A stretch of 64,000 nucleotides of DNA from Pyrinomonadaceae bacterium (GCA_030841105.1 JAVEDE010000106.1:35900-99899); one strand, 5' to 3'; shown: positions 24,840 to 34,810, counted from the first letter of the stretch. A program made the numbers and translations. The notes: generated by a model from the sequence alone, not told the origin.

Positions 24840-25327
24840 GTGGACGGTGGCTCGCTTTCCACAGGCTCAGGGAAAGCGTGCGACCCGTCCGCGTCGTGTT
24901 CAGACGAAGTGAGGCGGAAGTGGCGGCGCGCTGACCGGCCTATGCGGTAGATGTGGGTCGTCGTGTGCGCTCCCCGCCGGGGACGCCTTGCTCCCCACTC
25001 AGTTAAATTGTTCGTGTCTCGCTGCGGCCAAACCGGCGAATCCGGCAGGCCACGCGCGCAATTTATTTTTCATGTCAGACGCTTCTCCGTTCACAACTTG
25101 CCTCGATAAGTTCTCCGCCATCCCCTGGCAGAGGGTTAACTCAAGTCAGGTGCGATTGCTTGTCGCCATAGTTACCTTTGAGCGGGATTGTGCAACGCGG
25201 CCGGGGGCAAGTCAAGATATTGGGATGACGCGCGCGGCGTTCTTGAGGTACAGTCTGACCCCGCTCGCTCTGCACATCTTGCTCCGCGCATTCAGACTCC
25301 GGCGACGATCATCGCCAACTAAAATTT
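24840..25327. other. Divergent intergenic region without a recognisable gene
   Basis: This 488-base stretch separates the minus-strand transglutaminase gene from the plus-strand gene at 25328. It should hold both promoters, but I find no pair of boxes good enough to report. A short inverted repeat, GCTTTCC/GGAAAGC, lies near 24854-24877. A 117-codon open frame at 24988 has no coding character. Confidence 0.5.
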
Positions 25328-26167
25328 GTGAATCAAACTAAAACCAAACTCGACACGCCGCAACGCACACAGACCACTCCGATGCCCTTCACTCCCGAAC
25401 CCCTTCGCCGTCCGGCGCGCCGCGCACGGCCTTTCACACGCCGGTTCGCACTCGTTGCCATCACGATGGCGTTGGCCTCGTCCGTCGCCCTGTTCGCGCC
25501 GCACACGTTCGCGCAGCGAAAGAAGGCGCAGCCCGCTCCGCAGTACTTCGTCGGCGAGGTGGAGTACAAAGTCACTGCGCGCGGGAGCAACGAGCAGGGC
25601 GTCGCGGCCTTCAGGGCGTTTGCGCCGACGGCGTTTAAGATCATCTACGGCCGACAGGGGTTTCGCATCATCGAAACGGGCGGGTTTAAGAACAACGTCC
25701 TGTTGAACTACGCACGCGGCGAGGCGTTCCTGCTCGACGACGAGACGAAGACGGCCGCGAAAGTCAGGGTCATGAATCTCGACGACGAACAGGCCGCCGA
25801 GTTAGCCAAGTTCATGCCTTACCATTACAAGACCGAGATGCAACCCACGGGCAAGACGGCGGTCGTCGGCGGGCAGCCGTGCCGCGTGTATCAAGTGACC
25901 AAGTCGGCCTTCATCCGCAACGGCGCGACGGCGAGCATCTGCGTGGCGGAGGCTCTCAAGTTCAAGCCGTCGCGCTACAGTTTCGAGAACGATGCGCAGC
26001 GCGCCGATTCGCCGCTGCCTTTGTCGCTGCCCGTTTCGCAAGGCGCGATCTTGAAAGTGGAGATCAACGAGAGCGGCGTGGAGGCCGTCTACGAAGCCGT
26101 GAAGATCACGCCGGGCGCGCCCGCAGCGTCGCTGTTCAACGTGCCCGCCGGTTACAGGATCAAGTAG
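25328..26167 (+). CDS. Secreted DUF4412-like protein
   Basis: A 279-residue protein (from GTG 25328) or 261 residues from ATG 25382; neither has a clear ribosome-binding site. The N-terminus is basic (many Arg) then hydrophobic (RRFALVAITMALASSVALFAPHTFAQ), a signal peptide of the long, Arg-rich type. The mature part begins with YFVGEVEYKV and continues with a lipoprotein-carrier-like beta fold: FRIIETGGFKNNVLLNYARGEAFLLDD, and GKTAVVGGQPCRVYQV around residues 175-190, which is the DUF4412 pattern. It may be a periplasmic beta-sheet protein; role unknown. Confidence 0.7.
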   Translation: MNQTKTKLDTPQRTQTTPMPFTPEPLRRPARRARPFTRRFALVAITMALASSVALFAPHTFAQRKKAQPAPQYFVGEVEYKVTARGSNEQGVAAFRAFAPTAFKIIYGRQGFRIIETGGFKNNVLLNYARGEAFLLDDETKTAAKVRVMNLDDEQAAELAKFMPYHYKTEMQPTGKTAVVGGQPCRVYQVTKSAFIRNGATASICVAEALKFKPSRYSFENDAQRADSPLPLSLPVSQGAILKVEINESGVEAVYEAVKITPGAPAASLFNVPAGYRIK

Positions 26168-26304
26168 GACAAGTAACACACGACGCGTCGCGGCATGACG
26201 CGGCGGCTCAACGTGATCTTGCGGCGCGGGGTGACGGTGCAAAGTGGCATGACCCTGCGGCGTGCGCGTCGCACATCAACTCATGCGGGTCGCGCATCAA
26301 GTGA

Positions 26305-26389
26305 AGAGGCCGCCCGATTCCTAGCGAATCGGGCGGCCTCTCTGCTTTTCGCACACGCCCGCGCAGGCGAAACGAAGGCGTGTGCGAAA
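26305..26389. terminator. Two perfect hairpins between convergent genes
   Basis: First hairpin: GAGGCCGCCCGATTC (26306-26320) and GAATCGGGCGGCCTC (26326-26340), 15 pairs with loop CTAGC, extended by one A-T pair. Second: TTTCGCACACGCC (26347-26359) and GGCGTGTGCGAAA (26377-26389), 13 pairs. They sit between the plus gene ending at 26167 and the minus gene ending at 26410 and probably stop transcription from both sides. Confidence 0.7.
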
Positions 26390-26409
26390 TCTTGATCGGG
26401 CGGGCGTTA

Positions 26410-29400
26410 CTATTGCTTCGTCCGGCTCGACGCCTTGGCGACTCCTTTCTTCGTGGGCGCGGTGGCTTCGGGCGTCGTGCCCGGAGGGCCGGGCAACGCT
26501 TCGACGTTGATGAAGAAGCTGAAATTGCCCTGCACCTGCACGCCTAAGAGGAACTGCACGTCAATGCTGTTGCCGGGCGCGAGCGCGCCGCCGGGGAGTG
26601 CGACAGTCAGCGTTGAGTTCAAACCGCCGAAGAGCGGCGCGGTTGATTCGAGCGTCAACCCCGTGACCGTGGTGACGATGCCGCCCGCCGAGTTTGTCAC
26701 CACGCCCGTCGAACTGAGCACGCGCAAGTCTGCTTGCGGGTTGGCCGTCACGATGGGACTGCCGAGCGTCGTCATCTCCGTGATGCGGAAACGCAGACGC
26801 GTGACGGGCGCGTTCGTCGAGTTGGTGAAGCGGCGTTGGAAGGAGAGCGTGCCGAAGGCGTTCGGCACACCGGGCACGACCTGGCCGCTCCTGACGCGGT
26901 TCGGCGGCACTGAGGCGGCCACCATCCCGTCCACGAGCGACGCCTTGATGACGGCGTTGCGCTGGATGGGACTCGTGCCGCGTTCCGGCCCCGGCCCGCC
27001 CAGAATGGATTGCGTGCTGCTGAAACTGCCCCCCGTTGATGAAACGAACACGAAGTCGTTCGCGTTGTTGCCCGTGTCTTGCGGCAGACCGGAGTTCAGT
27101 TTGCGCGCGAAGCTGTACTCGCCGTCGGCGGTGATGCCTCCGGCGGGCGCGAGACCCGCGCCTTCGCGGTAGAGCACGTCGGGCGTGCCCGCCCCGGCGG
27201 CGAAGCCCACGGCATCGAGCAGCGTCACGGCGTCGAACGTCGTGCCGGAACCGAAGAGTGCAATGCCGCTGCCGTCAGGCAGATCGGTGGTGAATTGCGC
27301 GTCGCCCGAACCGACCGTGCCCGTGCCCGCCGGGTAATTACTCATGGCGTTTGAGGTGAAGCCGGTGACGGGCGTGTTGTTGACGACGAGGTAGTGGCCG
27401 CGCGCCGGGATGGCCGCGCCCGCCGGGATGGTGACGACGGTTGCGAGCGCGCCCGCCGTGTCGGTGCGCCGGAGCGTCCAGCCGCCCGCGGGGACGGTGA
27501 TAATTGAGTCGGTGTTGTTATACAACTCGACGAACTCGTCGAGCGCGCCGCCGAGACCGCGCGTGCGAAACTCGCTGATCATCACTGCGCCCGCAGGGAC
27601 GCAGCAAGTTGGAGACTGCGTCGTGATGTTGAGCGACCAACTGCCGATACTTCCGGCGTCGCCTGATACGTCGTCAGCCACATAGAGACTCCACACGCCG
27701 TTCGGATTGACTCCGTTGAAGATGGAGAGCAGTTGCGGGTCGGTGTACGGCCCGGCCGGGGCGGGCGCGGGGAAGGTGTCGCCCGTGCCGCTGTTGGTCG
27801 GCCGGTAAGTGCCGTTGGCGATGCCGGTCGGGATCGTCCCCGCCGCCGCGTCGTCCAAAGTAAACGTCCGGCTCGTGACGGCGGTCGTGCCGCCCACGTC
27901 GGACATCAGCAAGAGCTTCTGCCCGCCAGGGCCGACGAGCAGCATGTCCGTATCGTTCGGGAAGGTGTGCGCGAAGTTGGTGAGCGTGACCGTGACCTTC
28001 GAGACCGTGCCGGTGAGACCGGCGACCGCGATGGTTGACGGGTAGGGCGACGAGGGCGCGATGCCGCCGACGCGCGGCGTGTCGAGGATGGTAATGCCCG
28101 CGGGGTTAGTGGACACATTCGGTGTCGCGGCGACGCTGCCGATGGTGATGTTGAACGTCACCGTGCCGAGGTTGGTCGCGCCGTCCTGTAGTTGCAGGGT
28201 GGCGACGATTGTCCCGCCGCACGCGCCCGCGACGGTGAAGGTGAACGGCCGCGAGACGGGGGTGGGGGAGACCGGGCTGAGCGCGCCGTAGTTTTGTGGC
28301 GCACTCGGATTAGTTACGCCGCCCGTGGGCAGCAACGTGGCGACGAGGTTCGAGGTCGCCCCCGTGCCGTTATTGAGCAACGGGAAGTTCATCGTCACGG
28401 TCTCGCCGGGGTCGGGCGCGTTGTTGACGACGGAGCACGTCTCGGCGACGAGTGTGGCGGGCGGTGCGGCCGCGACTCCGGCCACGCCCCCGGTGAACGG
28501 GCAGCAGAGGAACAGGCGTCGGCTGATCTGCAACTGCACGCAACCGACCGTGCCCGTGTCGCCGTTGGCCGTGTCTGAGATGCGCAACTTCCAAGTGCCC
28601 GCCGTCGCCTTGCCGTTGAGCGCGGAGAGCAACTGTTCGGGTCGGAACGAACCGGCGAACGGAGCCGCTCCGGCCGAGATGGCGACCGCCGCGCTATCGT
28701 CAAATGTAGTGGGCGTGCCGGAACAATCGTTCGCCCCGTTGCCGAAGTTGACGCCCGCGCCGCCGCGATTATCGGAGAGCAGGATGGTCGTCCCGTCCGG
28801 GTGGACGAGGCGAATCTCCACGTCGCCGTCGAAGGCGTGATTCATACGCACGCGGACGTTGATGTCCGCCACCGCGCCGACGTCCGAGACGGTGATCGGG
28901 ATTTCAATCGTGGTGTTGTCGGGGAGCGGAACGGCGATGTTGCCGCTGCCGTAAGTGATGGCGGGTTGCGGTGCGCCGAACGCGCCGGTCTGGAAGTTGT
29001 AGGAGATCGTGCCGAGGTTGTCCGCGCCGTCTTGCAGTTGCAGCGTCGCGACGAGCACGCCGCCGCAGGAGATCGCGTTGTCGGCCGTGAAGGTAAATGC
29101 ACGGGTGACAGACGCGCCGCCGGCGATGACCGCGCCGTAATTTTGCGTGCCGCTCGGCGAAGTGACGCCGCCCGTCGGGAGCAACGTGGCGACGAGATTA
29201 GAGGTGTCTTTACTGCCCTGATTCTTGAGCGTGAGATTGACCGTCACGGTCTCGGCCGGGTCAATCGCGCCGGTCGGGACGCCGCAGCTTTCGGCCGTCA
29301 CGGCCGAACCGTCGGACAGGATGACGGCCGTCGGCGTGATGCAGAGGCTGACGACGGTCGTGTTGCCGTTCGTGATGGTGACGCCGTTCTGCGTGCCCGC

Positions 29401-31443
29401 GTTGAAGGTGGGCGCGCTGGCCGAGACAGTGTATGAACCGGGGGGCAACTTCGTCGAGTAAGAACCTCCGGCGAGACTCGCGCCGTAGAGGTTGCCACCG
29501 ACGTTGATGTATGCGCCCTGCACGGGCAGGCCGGTCGTGCAATTGGTGACGTTGACTTGCAGCGTCCCTTGGGCGGGCGCGGTGCATTCGGCAAACTTGA
29601 AGCTGCCGATGCGCGTCTGCCACGGCACGCCGAACGGTGTGTCGGCGGGCGTCGCGTCGGTCGTCGCGTAATACTCGGTCGTGTAGTAGAAGGTGCAGTC
29701 GTCAACCGGGTCAACGTTGAGCGAACTGTAGTCGCCCCAACGCGAGCCGGTGTTGGTCTGCACGCCCGTACCCGCGATGATGGTGTTCTCGCCCTGCGCG
29801 AGACTGCCGAGCGGGTCGTTCACGAGGCGACCGGCGTAGCGGATGCCGGGGAAGACCGTGAGACTCGACACGCTGTAGCCGACCGCGAGGTTGCCCTGAT
29901 TATCCATCGCGGAACTGCCGAGCCAGCGATTGTCTAAATCGGGCGCGTGCGTCCCCTGCTCCCTGACCGTCCACGCCCCGGCGGGCAGCGCGCGGCGCAG
30001 TTCGTAGTAGCGAATGCCCGCCTGATGCGTCGCGAGCGTCGTGCCCGTGCCGACGTTGACCGTGTGGTTGACGGTCAACGCCTCGTAGCCGCCGAAGTTG
30101 CGGTATTGCAGACGGTTCATCAAGCGGTCTTGAATCGAGTCGAGAGCCGACGTGGCCGTCGAGGGCGGGGGCTGTTCGATGTCGTCCAGCCCGGTCGGTT
30201 CGGTCGGGTTGAAGGCCGCGACGGCGAGCGGGCTGTCGGCGCGCTCGGTGAAAGTTGAGTTGGCGGGGACGGCGAAATCAGCGTGGAAGTTGAAGAGACG
30301 CAGGGCGTCGCCCACGTCGCCCGCAAACTCGTTGGCGTTGAAGTAGGTGAAGACGTTGGGCGCACCTGCGGGCGGCGGCGTCAGGCCGTCGGCGTCCGAG
30401 GGCAGCATGGCGCGCGCGTTCGGGACGGCCGATTCAAGGTCGAAGTAGATGTAACCGGCGGTCGGGTTGCCGGAGAGCAGCTTGGCGCGGTCGAGCGCGA
30501 AGACGCCGACGCCGAGGAAGGCCGTCCCGGCGAGGTTGAACTGGTTGTTCGACAGGTAGTAGCCGTCAGGCCAGACGCCGAAGTGTGGATAGTCGTTAAA
30601 CTTGCTGTTCGGCATCGTGAAATCGTAGGTGTAGTAAGCGCCGGTCGCGTCGCCCGTCTGCGAGATGGCGAAGCACTGGCCGAGCGGGGCTGTGCCCGAC
30701 ACGACGAACTGCGTGATGATCCAGCGGTCGGCGAACGAGTCGTAGAGGATGATGGGGTCGCCGTCGTCAGTGGTGGCGCAGCGGCCGCCGAGCGCGGTGA
30801 AGAGGAAACTGATGGGGCGCGGTGGGGTCAACGCCGTGCCCGACTTGTTGTAGACGCGGAACAGCAGGTTCGTCGCCTGCACGTACTGCGTCGGGCCGAC
30901 ATCGCCCACCGTGTCGGGCGGCAACACCAGACCGGCGATCACCGGGTCGGCCGCGTTGTCGAGATTGCTCAAGCCCTCGAAGTTTGCGATGGGGGCGGGA
31001 ATCTTCGGCGCGATGCCGGAGTCCTGCTGCGCCGCCGACTGGCCGAGGCCGTTGTTGAAGATGTCCACGTAGCCGCTCGCGGGCGGGGTGATCGGTTTCT
31101 CCGGCCGCTCCGTGTTCGCCTCGGCCTTACCGCGCCTCATGCTCTGGCCGGGTTCGCGCTTCTCCTCCATCTCGTCGAGGCGCGGCGTCGCGGCGAACCC
31201 GACCGCCTCGCGGTAGACCGGGACGGGGGCGGATGTGGCCTGCAAGCGCGCGCTCGGATGTGCGGCGTAAGGAGCTTTTTTCTTTTGCGCGGGGGGCGGT
31301 TCTTTATCTTCGCGCGTAGCCTTGTCCTGCTTCGAGGCGACTCTGGCGCGCTTGGCCGTGCGCGTCGCAAGGGCAGTCGGTAAGACGGTGAGGGAGAGAA
31401 CCAAGAGGCAACTCAAAATGAGAAACAACGCGTACTTCTTCAT
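26410..31443 (-). CDS. Giant secreted multidomain protein with P-domains and lamin-tail domain
   Basis: A 1677-residue exported protein. Signal peptide 1-27, then a Lys/Arg/Pro-rich stretch (~28-120). Residues ~150-620 are a beta-propeller-like domain. A carboxypeptidase-regulatory-like beta sandwich (~627-702) is followed by two CARDB-type domains (~715-825 and ~988-1108) that alternate with two proprotein-convertase P-domain-like modules (~835-960, with MNHAFDGDVEIRLVHPDG, and ~1130-1280, with FPNDTDMLLVGPGG). A lamin-tail domain (~1288-1480) and a conserved C-terminal module (~1493-1677) close the protein; both recur in the 3723-residue protein at 45402. The end is basic (Lys/Arg/Ser/Thr). 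No catalytic residues are visible. Likely cell-surface or matrix protein. GGAGG lies 9 bases before ATG 31443. Confidence 0.9.
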   Translation of the reverse strand: MKKYALFLILSCLLVLSLTVLPTALATRTAKRARVASKQDKATREDKEPPPAQKKKAPYAAHPSARLQATSAPVPVYREAVGFAATPRLDEMEEKREPGQSMRRGKAEANTERPEKPITPPASGYVDIFNNGLGQSAAQQDSGIAPKIPAPIANFEGLSNLDNAADPVIAGLVLPPDTVGDVGPTQYVQATNLLFRVYNKSGTALTPPRPISFLFTALGGRCATTDDGDPIILYDSFADRWIITQFVVSGTAPLGQCFAISQTGDATGAYYTYDFTMPNSKFNDYPHFGVWPDGYYLSNNQFNLAGTAFLGVGVFALDRAKLLSGNPTAGYIYFDLESAVPNARAMLPSDADGLTPPPAGAPNVFTYFNANEFAGDVGDALRLFNFHADFAVPANSTFTERADSPLAVAAFNPTEPTGLDDIEQPPPSTATSALDSIQDRLMNRLQYRNFGGYEALTVNHTVNVGTGTTLATHQAGIRYYELRRALPAGAWTVREQGTHAPDLDNRWLGSSAMDNQGNLAVGYSVSSLTVFPGIRYAGRLVNDPLGSLAQGENTIIAGTGVQTNTGSRWGDYSSLNVDPVDDCTFYYTTEYYATTDATPADTPFGVPWQTRIGSFKFAECTAPAQGTLQVNVTNCTTGLPVQGAYINVGGNLYGASLAGGSYSTKLPPGSYTVSASAPTFNAGTQNGVTITNGNTTVVSLCITPTAVILSDGSAVTAESCGVPTGAIDPAETVTVNLTLKNQGSKDTSNLVATLLPTGGVTSPSGTQNYGAVIAGGASVTRAFTFTADNAISCGGVLVATLQLQDGADNLGTISYNFQTGAFGAPQPAITYGSGNIAVPLPDNTTIEIPITVSDVGAVADINVRVRMNHAFDGDVEIRLVHPDGTTILLSDNRGGAGVNFGNGANDCSGTPTTFDDSAAVAISAGAAPFAGSFRPEQLLSALNGKATAGTWKLRISDTANGDTGTVGCVQLQISRRLFLCCPFTGGVAGVAAAPPATLVAETCSVVNNAPDPGETVTMNFPLLNNGTGATSNLVATLLPTGGVTNPSAPQNYGALSPVSPTPVSRPFTFTVAGACGGTIVATLQLQDGATNLGTVTFNITIGSVAATPNVSTNPAGITILDTPRVGGIAPSSPYPSTIAVAGLTGTVSKVTVTLTNFAHTFPNDTDMLLVGPGGQKLLLMSDVGGTTAVTSRTFTLDDAAAGTIPTGIANGTYRPTNSGTGDTFPAPAPAGPYTDPQLLSIFNGVNPNGVWSLYVADDVSGDAGSIGSWSLNITTQSPTCCVPAGAVMISEFRTRGLGGALDEFVELYNNTDSIITVPAGGWTLRRTDTAGALATVVTIPAGAAIPARGHYLVVNNTPVTGFTSNAMSNYPAGTGTVGSGDAQFTTDLPDGSGIALFGSGTTFDAVTLLDAVGFAAGAGTPDVLYREGAGLAPAGGITADGEYSFARKLNSGLPQDTGNNANDFVFVSSTGGSFSSTQSILGGPGPERGTSPIQRNAVIKASLVDGMVAASVPPNRVRSGQVVPGVPNAFGTLSFQRRFTNSTNAPVTRLRFRITEMTTLGSPIVTANPQADLRVLSSTGVVTNSAGGIVTTVTGLTLESTAPLFGGLNSTLTVALPGGALAPGNSIDVQFLLGVQVQGNFSFFINVEALPGPPGTTPEATAPTKKGVAKASSRTKQ

Positions 31444-32167
31444 GTCAACAATCCTCCGAGGGGTATAAGAGGCTGAGGTCGTCCTTCACGCTGCGACGAA
31501 ACGGACTGACCCGGATGCGACGACCCACTTCTCGTGAGCGGCGCGGCCGGTCGAGGGCTGCGCCGCTGACGAGAGAGGCGGGGGTGTCGCGCATCTGTGT
31601 GCGGCCGGGGAGCCACACGTTCAAAAGGGCGAGCGGGTAGAAGTGAGCCTTCGGCTCAGATGCCGCTGTAAATGGATACCCGGGTTCGAGGTAGTAAAAA
31701 GGTAGTGCTAGTCGGCGAATCTATAGACGTTGGGCGAGTTTCCAACTTCGGTAGACGAGGAGGTCTGCTTACACCGGCGACATTCCGAGTTCCGAGACGA
31801 AATCGTTTGAGCCGGTGAAGGCTGGAACACAGTCGCTAACGTTTGTAGCGTTGTTCTTCAAAATCAATATTGCTTCACAGAGACGAGGTGAGAACTAGCC
31901 AGGCCGCTTGATGCGTGAGAACTGCAACGGCAGGGTATCAGGACGTTAAATGCGAAGAAAGGATCGAGTGCGTTGATCTGTTCTGTCGTCCACCTGTGCG
32001 TGCGCTTTCGTTGATGCTGAGTGTTGTGGGTGGACGTGCCGCAAGTTGCTCGGCGGAAGCCCTTCAACAACTTTTGTAGGTGCGCACACTATTACTTTTC
32101 AACTACTGATGTCAATAGTAATTAGTGATTTCGAGTTGGCGCGGGCGGACTGCCGGAGGGAATTTGT
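31444..32167. other. Long gap of lower GC without a recognisable gene
   Basis: These 724 bases lie between the lipoprotein gene (ending 32168, minus) and the giant gene (starting 31443, minus). The part ~31640-32140 is visibly richer in A and T than the neighbours. It contains a tight hairpin GAGCC/GGCTC near 31646-31658, a CGCTA/TAGCG repeat near 31833-31850, and near-inverted CTATTAC/GTAATTAG at ~32088-32125. A 68-codon minus frame at 31864-32070 has no similarity I recognise. It is either a long leader and promoter region or a remnant of acquired DNA. Confidence 0.4.
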
Positions 32168-32797
32168 TCAGCGACACTTGATGAGATTCGCCGTCGCCCC
32201 GCGTGTGAGCGTGAACTCGCCGAGGTCTTCATCTGTGCCCGTGAGCGTTATGCCGAGCGTCATGGATTTGCCCTCGACCTTGCCCCGGTAACGCGCGGGC
32301 TGGCTGTTCGCTGCCCTGCCGAGACGGACGGGGCCGCCGCGCTCCGGCGTGTGCGTCCCGCGCACGTCGAAACGCCCTTCGCCGTCCAACGTCAAGCTGC
32401 CGAGCGTGCCGTGCCCGCAATCGTATTCGACTTCCGCCCCGTCCGCGTGGACGCTGAGACTGATGTGCTCGCCCGCCCACGTCCCTTCGTCCACTTTGCG
32501 CTCGTGGCTCGTCGCGCCACTTGCGGCGTCGTCCGTGTGCTTCATGCCCTTCTCGTCCTTCCTGACGTTGCCGCCGTCAGCGTGTGCGCTCTCAACGGCG
32601 TCGGTGCGTGTCGGCGGAGCGTTCCGAGGAGCGCGGCTTTGATTGGCCGGGGCGTTGCGGTCGGGTGAAACGTTACCGCGCGTGTCCGTGGCGGGACGGT
32701 TTTGTGCGCCGTCGCCACACGAACCCGCCTGAAGTTGGAGCGCGAGCGCGAGCGGGAAGGCCAACGCGAAGGACAGCAGACTCTTCTTATTTTGCAT
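32168..32797 (-). CDS. Lipoprotein of unknown function
   Basis: A 209-residue lipoprotein: the signal ends in L-Q-A-G-S-C, a good lipobox, with Cys27. Residues ~28-105 are low-complexity, rich in Asn, Arg, Asp, Ala and Thr, probably a disordered linker. Residues ~105-209 form a small beta domain (SLSVHADGAEVEYDCGHGTLGSL, FDVRGTHTPERGGPV, SMTLGITLTGTDEDLGEFTL) with a C-terminal Cys that may pair with the one in DCGHG. I do not recognise the family. A GAGAGGAGCGAG sequence directly before ATG 32797 is a good ribosome-binding site. It is divergent from the haloperoxidase gene. Confidence 0.75.
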   Translation of the reverse strand: MQNKKSLLSFALAFPLALALQLQAGSCGDGAQNRPATDTRGNVSPDRNAPANQSRAPRNAPPTRTDAVESAHADGGNVRKDEKGMKHTDDAASGATSHERKVDEGTWAGEHISLSVHADGAEVEYDCGHGTLGSLTLDGEGRFDVRGTHTPERGGPVRLGRAANSQPARYRGKVEGKSMTLGITLTGTDEDLGEFTLTRGATANLIKCR

Positions 32798-32942
32798 CTC
32801 GCTCCTCTCACCCGCCCGTCACTTTCGACGGAAACTCGCACGCCGCCTTCTCGCGCCTTCGACGCGGATTGTCCGAGGTGACATTTATACTCCTGATCGA
32901 GCGGCATCTCGAAGCAGGCGCAGGCTTCGCGGCGCGGGTCGG

Positions 32943-32971
32943 TTGACAGGTTTCCCGCCGGGTATTATTTT
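32943..32971 (+). promoter_or_regulatory. Sigma-70 promoter for the haloperoxidase gene
   Basis: Perfect TTGACA (32943-32948), 17-base spacer, TATTTT (32966-32971). Predicted start near 32978, giving a ~134-base leader to ATG 33112. The same boxes and spacing occur at 56808-56836. The remaining part of the 314-base gap 32798-33111 shows no gene. Confidence 0.65.
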
Positions 32972-33111
32972 TTGTCTTCCAGCGTCTCCCGGCATCGCCC
33001 GACCAAGGCCGCCGTCGCCCGCAGTAATAGTTCTTCCCAAAACTCAATCCCTGACGACGCCCACGCGCGCCGCCGGATTCATACTCTCCGAAAGAGGAGC
33101 AATATACCTTG

Positions 33112-34710
33112 ATGCGTTCCCCCGTTCGTTCACGCCGCTCAACCCGCCGCGGCAGTTCGTCTCTCGCCGTGCTCATCTGCGCCGTCCTTCTTGCCGTCGC
33201 CTACGCGCAGGCCGTCAACGGGCAGAAAACCTCGCCGCCGATGAAGCCGAAGGTAGTTGTGCCGACTGAGAGTAGTCAGACGCAGGATTACGTCAAGTCT
33301 GGCGCGTACCGCTGGTTGGACATCGCCCTCGAAGCCACCGCGCGCGAACACGAGCGCGTCGCGCCGCGCCCCACGGTCGGCTCGCGCATGCTTGCCATCG
33401 TCGTCACCTCGATGTACGACGCGTGGGCGGCCTACGACGACAAGGCCGTCGGCACGCGCCTCGGCGACAAGTTGCGCCGCCCGCCCGCCGAACGCACCGT
33501 CGCCAACAAAGAGCGCGCCGTTGCCTACGCCACCTATCGCGCCCTGCTCGACGTGTTCCCCGAAGACGCCGCGTGGCTCGCCGAACAGATGCGCAAGAAC
33601 AATCTCGACCCCGACGACGCGACGACCGATCTTTCGACGCCGCAGGGCGTCGGCAACACGGCCGCTGCGGCGGTCGTCAGCTACCGCCGTCACGACGGCG
33701 CGAACCAACTCGGCGACGAGGCCGGCTCAAGCGGCAAGCCCTACTCCGATTACACCTACTACAAACCGATCAACCCTTGGGACAAGATCAAAGACCCGGA
33801 CTGCTGGCAGCCCATCCAGTTTGAAGACGGCAAGGGCGGCCACACGATGCCCGGCTTCCTCACGCCGCACTGGTATCGCGTCAAGCCGTTCGCGCTCAAG
33901 AGCGCGGCGCAGTTTCGCCCGCCGCCGCCGCCGCGGGTTGGGTCGGAGCAGTTGAAGAAGGAAGTTGACGAGGTGCTCGCCTTCAACGCGAGTTTGACGT
34001 TGGAGCAGAAGGCCGTCGTCGAGTTCATGCGCGATGGGCCGCGCTCGACGGGTCAGTCGGGACACTGGCTCAGGTTCGCGCAGGCCGTCTCCGTGCGCGA
34101 CCGTCACGACATAGACAAGGATGTGAAAATGTTCTTCGCCGTCGGCAACGTGGCGATGGACGCCTTCATCGCCGCGTGGGAGGCGAAACGCTACTACGAT
34201 TCGTCGCGCCCGTGGACGCTCGTGCGCCACTACTACAACGGCAAGACCGTGCGCGGCTGGGGCGGCGCGGGCAAAGGCTTCGTCACGCTCGACGCCTCCG
34301 ATTGGCATCCCTATTCGCCGCTCAGCTTCATCACGCCGCCCTTCCCCGGCTACGTCTCCGGCCACAGCACCGTCAGCGCGGCGTGCGCCAAAGTGCTCGA
34401 ACTGTTCACCGGCAGCGACCGCTTCGGCGCGACCGAGGAACGCCACGCGGGCGAACTCACCGAGCCGGGAATTTCCTGCGAGGTGAAGCAGATGAGCGAC
34501 GGCAAACCCGCAGCGGGCATCACGACGGACGGCGTGGTGAAGTTGAGCCTGCCGACCTTCACCGCCACCGCCGAGATGGCGGGCATCTCACGCGTCATGG
34601 GCGGCTACCACATTCAGGCCGACAACGTCGCCGGGCTGCAACTCGGCCGCGAAGTGGCCTTGTACGTCTGGCCGCGCACGGAGGCTTACTTCAACGGCAC
34701 GGCGAAGTGA
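33112..34710 (+). CDS. Secreted vanadium-type haloperoxidase (PAP2 superfamily)
   Basis: A 532-residue exported enzyme of the vanadium chloro/bromoperoxidase type, which uses hydrogen peroxide to oxidise halides. An Arg-rich signal peptide ends near residue 37. The vanadate-binding set is present: Lys and Arg in A-K-R-Y-Y-D-S-S-R-P (~358-366), S-G-H in GYVSGHST with His418, and Arg plus His500 in I-S-R-V-M-G-G-Y-H; spacing agrees with fungal chloroperoxidase (353/360, 404, 490, 496). The phosphatase side of this superfamily shares these residues, so activity needs testing. I use ATG 33112 (GAGGAG 12 bases upstream) rather than the TTG before it. A bidirectional terminator follows. Confidence 0.9.
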   Translation: MRSPVRSRRSTRRGSSSLAVLICAVLLAVAYAQAVNGQKTSPPMKPKVVVPTESSQTQDYVKSGAYRWLDIALEATAREHERVAPRPTVGSRMLAIVVTSMYDAWAAYDDKAVGTRLGDKLRRPPAERTVANKERAVAYATYRALLDVFPEDAAWLAEQMRKNNLDPDDATTDLSTPQGVGNTAAAAVVSYRRHDGANQLGDEAGSSGKPYSDYTYYKPINPWDKIKDPDCWQPIQFEDGKGGHTMPGFLTPHWYRVKPFALKSAAQFRPPPPPRVGSEQLKKEVDEVLAFNASLTLEQKAVVEFMRDGPRSTGQSGHWLRFAQAVSVRDRHDIDKDVKMFFAVGNVAMDAFIAAWEAKRYYDSSRPWTLVRHYYNGKTVRGWGGAGKGFVTLDASDWHPYSPLSFITPPFPGYVSGHSTVSAACAKVLELFTGSDRFGATEERHAGELTEPGISCEVKQMSDGKPAAGITTDGVVKLSLPTFTATAEMAGISRVMGGYHIQADNVAGLQLGREVALYVWPRTEAYFNGTAK

Positions 34711-34738
34711 GACGCGGACATTAACTCGGACATTAAGA

Positions 34739-34793
34739 AGCCCCGACGGGGGCGACATCTTCAAGCCGAAGAGGTGTCATCCCCGTCGGGGCT
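34739..34793. terminator. Bidirectional terminator between convergent genes
   Basis: AGCCCCGACGGGG (34739-34751) pairs perfectly with CCCCGTCGGGGCT (34781-34793), with a second stem inside (GACATCTTC with GAAGAGGTGTC). TATTATTATT follows on the plus strand and TTAATG on the minus side. It separates the haloperoxidase gene from the AhpD-like gene. Confidence 0.75.
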
Positions 34794-34810
34794 ATTATTA
34801 TTTGCGACTC

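Noticed and set aside
24988..25341. A 117-codon plus frame before the DUF4412-like gene
   Set aside because: No ribosome-binding site, no recognisable pattern, runs into the start of the next gene.
31676..31700. GGTTCGA-type tRNA T-loop match
   Set aside because: No acceptor stem, anticodon arm or D-loop can be built around it.
31864..32070. A 68-codon minus frame in the low-GC gap
   Set aside because: I recognise no similarity; too short and without start signals to call a gene.
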